The position numbers and the translations under genes were made by a program. The notes below the pieces were generated by a model, which worked only from the letters and a program-made list of their open reading frames with translations, was not told the origin of the DNA and made no database searches. A stretch of DNA of 64,000 nt from Dysidea avara (taxonomy: Eukaryota > Porifera > Demospongiae > Dictyoceratida > Dysideidae). The stretch spans positions 23,392,356 to 23,456,355 of the forward strand of contig NC_089273.1 in the NCBI RefSeq assembly GCF_963678975.1. The letters are read 5' to 3'. This document shows positions 59,307 through 64,000 of this stretch, one piece after another. The first letter of the stretch is position 1. Every line of letters starts with the position of its first letter.

Positions 59307-59460
59307 AACCATCAGTTCGTCAAGTCCCCAATCCAATTGATGTGAACATCCCAATAGGCGCACACCGTTTCAAATAACGATTGCAGGAAAGGCGGGGTTG
59401 CCAACGGGAGGAAACCGACAATAATGGTTCCGGCAAATAACATTGTGAGTGCTGGTTATA
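59307..59460 (+). repeat. Duplicated exon-like block, copy 1
   Basis: CAAGTCCCCAATCCAATTGA, then TGTGAACATCCCAATAGG, recurs at about 60357-60520. Both copies end in AATAACA(C/T)TGTGAGT, a donor-like site. The sequence on both sides of the ULP1 element can be read across the insertion site, so the element landed in an older block. Confidence 0.5.
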
Positions 59461-59506
59461 GAGCAATAGTGTTCTATTGTATAAATGGTGCACTGTGTGC
59501 TTGCTT

Positions 59507-60009
59507 CAGTGGCGGATCTAGATGGGTTTCTGGGGTTTCGACAGAAAACCCCTTTTGAATTTAGCTCAGTTGAAGTCTAAATACATAAACATTGTTGTAC
59601 TGACAATCTGTCATATCAAACAACTATAGTGCTACTGTATATCAGTAGAATGCATGCAGCTGCACTTAACTGACACCATTTATAGCTATCAAACCCTCAG
59701 CAACACTTCACTTTTCATCTCCCACTGCATTAAAAACAATCGAGATACTCTAATAGAGCAGTCAAGTAACTACTCTAATAGAGCAATCAAAGCTACAGCT
59801 TATACTGAGTCACCATCTTTGCCCTATAGTTAGCTATTACAATTTAAAGCATTGGATTTGTTGTAATTGCTAACTAAAAGCAGCCTAAAATCCAATCTCA
59901 GAGCTTCTAAAATCTCAAACTTTTCTGGAGAAATGTCATCAGATACTTTATTCCACTATAGTCTAACAACTTTCAGAAACCCCTTTTAAAAATCCTAGAT
60001 CCGCCACTG
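59507..60009. mobile_element. MITE with CAGTGGCGGATCTAG ends, 5-bp duplication
   Basis: CAGTGGCGGATCTAGATGGG at the left and CCTAGATCCGCCACTG at the right are inverted, flanked by TGCTT (59502-59506 and 60010-60014). The interior contains two CTCTAATAGAG motifs (59748 and 59773) and a pair of inverted AGAAACCCCTTTT phrases. Confidence 0.85.
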
Positions 60010-60015
60010 TGCTTA

Positions 60016-60222
60016 GGGGGCATCTCCAAACTTATTTTGGTATTGGTACGCGGGAAGTTATTATCTGCGATTGTGGGTTTGAGTTTATTCTGCCTGAAAT
60101 GCTGGAGAACAGAGTAAGCATTCTTTTGAGTTGGAGACATGAGTTTTCCACTGTGTGATGTTAATGGGGGGGGGGGGTCAGGAGTTATCAAGCGTACCAA
60201 AATCAGTTTGGAGATGTCCCCC
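60016..60222. mobile_element. TA-flanked MITE abutting the previous one
   Basis: GGGGGCATCTCCAAACTTAT at the left and CAGTTTGGAGATGTCCCCC at the right are inverted, with TA at 60014-60015 and 60223-60224. It shares the TT of its neighbour's duplication, so the two insertions are back to back. A G-run lies at 60166-60177. Confidence 0.75.
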
Positions 60223-60356
60223 TAGTTGCAACATTGGATTATTAATTTGTTCCCACCGTGGCAAGCCGCTGATACATATTAATTTTTGTTATTTTCTACT
60301 TTAGTACACATGTAGACCATGTAACCTGAATATGCTAGTTTGTTTAGCAAGTATGT

Positions 60357-60520
60357 CAAGTCCCTGATGCAATTGTTACAATTGATGTGAACATTCCAAT
60401 AGGTGCTCGCCATCCCAAATACCGATCGCAGAAAAGGCAAGGTGGTTTCGTCCAACCCTAAGGCGGGTTTGCAATAGATAGGAGACCGACAAAAATGGTT
60501 CATCAAATAACACTGTGAGT
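60357..60520 (+). repeat. Duplicated exon-like block, copy 2
   Basis: A diverged copy of 59307-59460 (AATTGATGTGAACATTCCAA, then TAGGTGCTCGCC). One frame reads TIDVNIPIGARHPKYRSQKR. Setting aside the two MITEs between the copies, the original spacing was about 340 bp. Confidence 0.5.
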
Positions 60521-60575
60521 CTTGGTTGTATATAGAACAACAATTACTATTTAGTTTATAAATGGTGTACAATTG

Positions 60576-60681
<106 letters not shown>

Positions 60682-61274
60682 TTAGTTAGCCAAAGGGTTG
60701 TTTGGATCCAGATTCTTCTTCCATTTCTTTGTTGGAATGGTTGAGCTGCTCCTTGTTGTACGCCTTTTTCCATTCTCGCTGTCCTGCCCATTATGACCCT
60801 CTTCATCATCACTGCTACTAGTGATCTCACCTGTCCAATGTTAAATAAACCATGACATCATGCGTGGCTAGTGTGCTCACCTGCCAAAAATTGATCATCC
60901 TTTGGTTCTATTATTGTACGATTGTTGTCATCCACAGGCTCTGTGCTACCTGTAGACACAGACAATATTAGTTTGTAATTATAAGAAGCCTGCGTTTACC
61001 ATCAGGGCTGGCTGGTTTAGTCAATGGCCCTGTCTTGGGTTCCACCCCTTCCACTGGCACACTGGTAGCTGTGTAAGTGTAAAATTGATCATGTCCCCAC
61101 AAGGTCACAAAAACTTATAATCACCTTGGCAGACTGTTACGGTAATGTTTTCCGGTAGTGTGTCCTGCCAAACTACTATGCACTTTCTAGATTTGGAATT
61201 TGTGCCTCTCTTTATAATGCAGTTATTGGTTCCTTTCGGCACAAAGTCCCTTGCCACGTTGAGTCCCAAAGTCC
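60682..61274 (-). CDS. Unrecognised gene, last four exons, all phase 1
   Basis: On the minus strand: exon A about 61274-61125 (NVARDFVPKGTNNCIIKRG ... PENITVTVCQ), B 61068-61000 (ATSVPVEGVEPKTGPLTKPA), C 60949-60881 (STEPVDDNNRTIIEPKDDQF), D 60830-60682 (EITSSSDDEEGHNGQD ... NPLAN, then TAA). Every intron is GT-AG, short (51, 50 and 56 nt), and splits a codon after its first base, so exons B and C (69 nt each) are symmetric. That consistency argues for a real gene. The tail is acidic then basic (KRRTTRSS, KKWKK), suggesting a nuclear protein. Upstream exons were not found; exon A's acceptor is uncertain. I do not recognise the family. Confidence 0.6.
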
Positions 61275-61779
61275 CTTGTCACCTGTCAAATATGTGTGAT
61301 ATAGTAAAGTGTCAACAGTTTGCAGAAAATACACTAACATTTACGAGGAACTTTATGCGGAGTGTTTCTATGGGGTATATTCAGAGTTAGATACTCTCTC
61401 CTTTCTTTATATTATGAACTCTTGGTACTATCTTAAAACCATAACTGAGGGTTAGAGCTCGATATCTTGTTTCTTGGCTGAGATATAATCGTTCAAAAAT
61501 TTTCTTCTCAAAAGTCGCCCATACAAAATTTACAACCGTCCCCCAACTATTGGGGCCATTTTTATTTTTGATGTCACTAATCGTCATTGTGGATAAGGCT
61601 CATGAGTGCAGCTTACCACCCTTGACATATGGTCGATCATGTGACTGGGCGTTGATTAGCATAGCCTCCATCACTGGATGTGAAGTCCTTCATGGGCATC
61701 TTGATGTTGCTGACATTGTCTTACATATACTTGAATGTAATTCTGTTGACTTGCTGTGGACACGTGTATACAGACTAGT

Positions 61780-63417
61780 GATTCTGACTGAAAGCATGTG
61801 CTGATCTACCACAGACACAAACCCTATCTCTATGGGTGGGCTTCAAAAAAAATGTCCACCATTGTCTGCTCCTTTTACTTACTTTGTGTGTGTTGTGGTC
61901 TGCATTAATGTACAAATGAGTGCAGCTTACCACCCTTGACATATGCTTTGTTCCCTTGCAGCGGTCCTTAGGGTTAGGGCTACTTTGGAGGAAGACACAA
62001 CTCGGTCAACCTATCCAGTGTTGTGATGGCTACCTTTATCCGTTACCCGTCACGGTCTCATCCATCGCACGGGCATAAAATACTGTGAGTTGCCACTGTC
62101 GTGTATGACACCCTTAGGGTTACCCACACGCACGTAGCACCGGCCAGCTGACAACCAGCTACCAGATGTGCATGTGCTGCCCACCTGTGTGTATGTATGC
62201 TGCCCTAATAGTCCCATCAAATGTATGAAAGGATGATGGAAGGGGTGTTAATGATGGACTATTAATGTTGGCTTCAAACAAATTGCATGTGCTGATCTAC
62301 CACAGACACATCTATTGGTGGGCTTCAAAAAAAATTGTGATCAGCCATTGTCGGCTCATTTGTGTGTGTCGTGGTCTACATTAATGTACGAATGAGTACA
62401 GCTTACCACCCTTGACATATGCTTTGTTCCCTTGCAGCGGTCCTTATGGGTGAGTGCTACTTTAGAGGAAGACACAACTGTCAACTCATCCAGTGTTGTG
62501 ATGGCTACCTTTCACCATCGCATGGGCATAAAATATTGTGAGTTGCCACTGTCGTGTATGACACTTTTGGGGTTACCGTCGCACTTGCCAGCTGACAACC
62601 AGCTGCCAGGTGTGCATGTGCTGCCCACCTGTGTGTATGTATGCTGCCCTAATAGTCCCATCAAATGTATGAAAGGATGATGGAAGGGGTGTTAATGATG
62701 GACTATTAATGTTGGCTTCAAACATAATGCTTGTGCTGATCGACCACAGACACAAACCCTATATGTATTGGTGGACTTCAAAAAAAAATATTTGTGATCC
62801 GCCATTGTCGGCTCATTTGTGTGTGTTGTGGTCTACATTAATGTACGAATGAGTACAGCTTACCACCCTTGACATATGCTTTGTTCCCTTGCAGCGGTCC
62901 TTATGGGTGAGTGCTACTTTGAAGGAAGACACTACTCGGTCAACCCATCCAGTGTTGTGATGGCGTCATCCATCAACCACGTGTCACGCACGGACATAAA
63001 ATACTGTGAGTTTCCACTGTCTTGTATGTCACCCTTAGAGTTACCCACACGCACGGTCACACTTGCCAGCTGACAACTAGCTACCAGATGTGCATGTGCT
63101 GCACAACTTTGTGTATGTATGCTGCCCTAATAGTCCCATCAAATGTATGAAAGGATGATGGAAGGGGTGTTAATGATGGACTATTAATGTTGGCTTCAAA
63201 CAAAATGCATGTGCTGATCTACCACAGACACATCTATTGGTGGGCTTCAAAAAAAATTGTGATCCGCCATTGTCGGCTCATTTTTGTGTGTCGTGGTCTA
63301 CATTAATGTACGAATGAGTACAGCTTACCACCCTTGACATATGCTTTGTTCTCTTGCAGCGGTCCTTGTGGGTGAGTGCTACTTTGAAGGAAGACACTAC
63401 TCGGTCAACCCATCCAG
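61780..63417 (+). repeat. Tandem array of ~465-bp units each with an exon-like module
   Basis: Unit markers (TTGTTCCCTTGCAG) put copies at 61972, 62438, 62895 and 63360, with periods of 466, 457 and 465 bp. A partial unit lies before 61917. Repeated phrases include GAGTACAGCTTACCACCCTT, GGAAGGGGTGTTAATGATGG and TGTGCTGATCTACCACAGAC. Units are about 85-95% alike by eye, so the expansion is fairly recent. Confidence 0.9.
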
Positions 63418-63448
63418 GACCACTGCAGGGCCGGAAGATGGACAATGA
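62895..63448 (+). CDS. Last two exons of a gene made of repeated VLxGECYFEGRHYSVNPS modules
   Basis: Exon 62895-63005 (111 nt, phase 1 at both ends) reads VLMGECYFEGRHYSVNPSSV ... RTDIKY. The terminal exon 63360-63448 reads VLVGECYFEGRHYSVNPSRT, then TAGPEDGQ and TGA. Both follow TTGCAG acceptors and the first ends in GTGAGT. A polyadenylation signal follows at 63525. Earlier copies (61972-62094 and 62438-62537) are shifted or stopped, so they look like dead exons. A Cys-Tyr-x-x-Gly opening recalls the first strand of VWC-type extracellular modules, but this is weak. The product is unrecognised. Confidence 0.4.
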
Positions 63449-63524
63449 CTGACTGAAGTGCTCTTTATTTTCTTATTTAAAAAAATTTTTTTATGAATAT
63501 TTATTATTATGAATATTTTGTGCA

Positions 63525-63530
63525 AATAAA
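63525..63530 (+). terminator. Polyadenylation signal AATAAA
   Basis: AATAAA lies 77 nt after the stop of the module gene, in an A/T-rich 3' region, suitable for ending that transcript. Confidence 0.45.
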
Positions 63531-63759
63531 TTTTAACTCCTAGTCATCCGGATAGTCTTTAGCTCACACCTTAAATTGCCACAACTTAGATGTGAAATAC
63601 TTTGAAAGTTCTACAGCCCCTAAATGGTGACACAGCAAATTGTTTATAATGCCACGTAATTGTAATCCAGATGACTTGTTTTGCAAAATCGGGTCACACA
63701 TGTGTACTGAACCACCCATCAGTGAGACATGGACAACAGTTTGATATTTGCTTCACCAG

Positions 63760-63975
63760 TTATTACCAGGTACCCACTGATGTTACAGCTTGGTGGGCTG
63801 TTTCCCTAGTTAACACCAGGTCCCCATTTAACAGCTGTGGATACTGGAGCAATGTGATTAAAGTTTCTTGCTCAAGGAAACAACAACACAACCAAAGTGT
63901 CCTGACTGGGAATCGAACCTGCAACCTTTCGATTAACACGTTGATGCTCTGAACCACTTGACTATGCTGGCTCAT
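63760..63975 (-). mobile_element. tRNA-derived SINE
   Basis: The minus strand starts near GCCAGCATAGTCAAGTGG. An A box (TAGTCAAGTGG, 63954-63964) and a B box (GGTTCGATTCC, 63909-63919) are spaced as in a tRNA gene. The body continues with TTGTTTCCTTGAGCAAGAAA and CAGCTGTTAAATGGGGACCT, a body type shared by SINEs of several invertebrates. A body-only copy lies at 29216-29285. Transcription would be by RNA polymerase III from the internal boxes. Confidence 0.75.
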
Positions 63976-64000
63976 GCAGACACTCACACAAATATGGACA

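Noticed and set aside
63909-63964. A tRNA gene on the minus strand
   Set aside because: A and B boxes are present, but the sequence does not fold into a clean acceptor stem and runs on into a SINE body also found at 29216-29285.

Overview
The window looks like nuclear DNA of an early-branching animal, most likely a demosponge. It is AT-rich, has very short introns (44-64 nt where I can resolve them), almost no conserved host genes, and a dense crowd of small DNA transposons with LINE, SINE and Ty3/gypsy fragments. The sponge assignment is inference from style and repeat families. I recognised no host marker gene.

0-9.8 kb: a repeat arm whose inverted partner lies at 24.2-24.7 kb, two MITEs, a decayed CR1-like LINE start, a small tandem duplication, then a 2.3-kb DNA transposon (7470-9779) with about 240-bp terminal inverted repeats. 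That transposon carries an apparently intact five-exon integrase-type (DDE) transposase of 418 residues.

9.8-15.4 kb: the most notable module. A TATA box precedes a three-exon RING-finger gene (+ strand, 369 residues). Its 4.2-kb second intron holds a large hAT-like transposase gene on the opposite strand. That gene is split into two overlapping frames at a site that fits either a 1-nt indel or a -1 slip.

15.4-46.8 kb: repeat-rich, little coding. It holds MITEs with clear target-site duplications (27715-28133, 25282-25696, 18163-19034, 35497-36236), an element nested in an element (19776-21245 with 20114-20914), and a perfect 44-bp-arm hairpin (26211-26301). It also holds a 7.9-kb imperfect palindrome (28470-36370), a 2.8-kb tandem array (37150-39925), a fold-back element (40303-40626), and LINE and SINE remnants.

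46.8-54.9 kb: a young, nearly whole Ty3/gypsy element (46836-51149) lies inside the reverse transcriptase of an older LINE, with two more LINE tails and an 8-bp-TSD hAT MITE downstream. 56.3-64 kb: a 10-bp minisatellite; a 2.0-kb transposon carrying a ULP1-like protease (57246-59256); adjacent MITEs; a minus-strand gene fragment of four in-phase exons (60682-61274); a tandem array of about 465-bp units each holding an exon-like module (61.8-63.4 kb); and a tRNA-derived SINE at the right edge.

A short near-palindromic motif (core CTCTAATAGAG, often followed by CAGTCA) recurs at least 13 times in unrelated contexts and is not explained by any single element.
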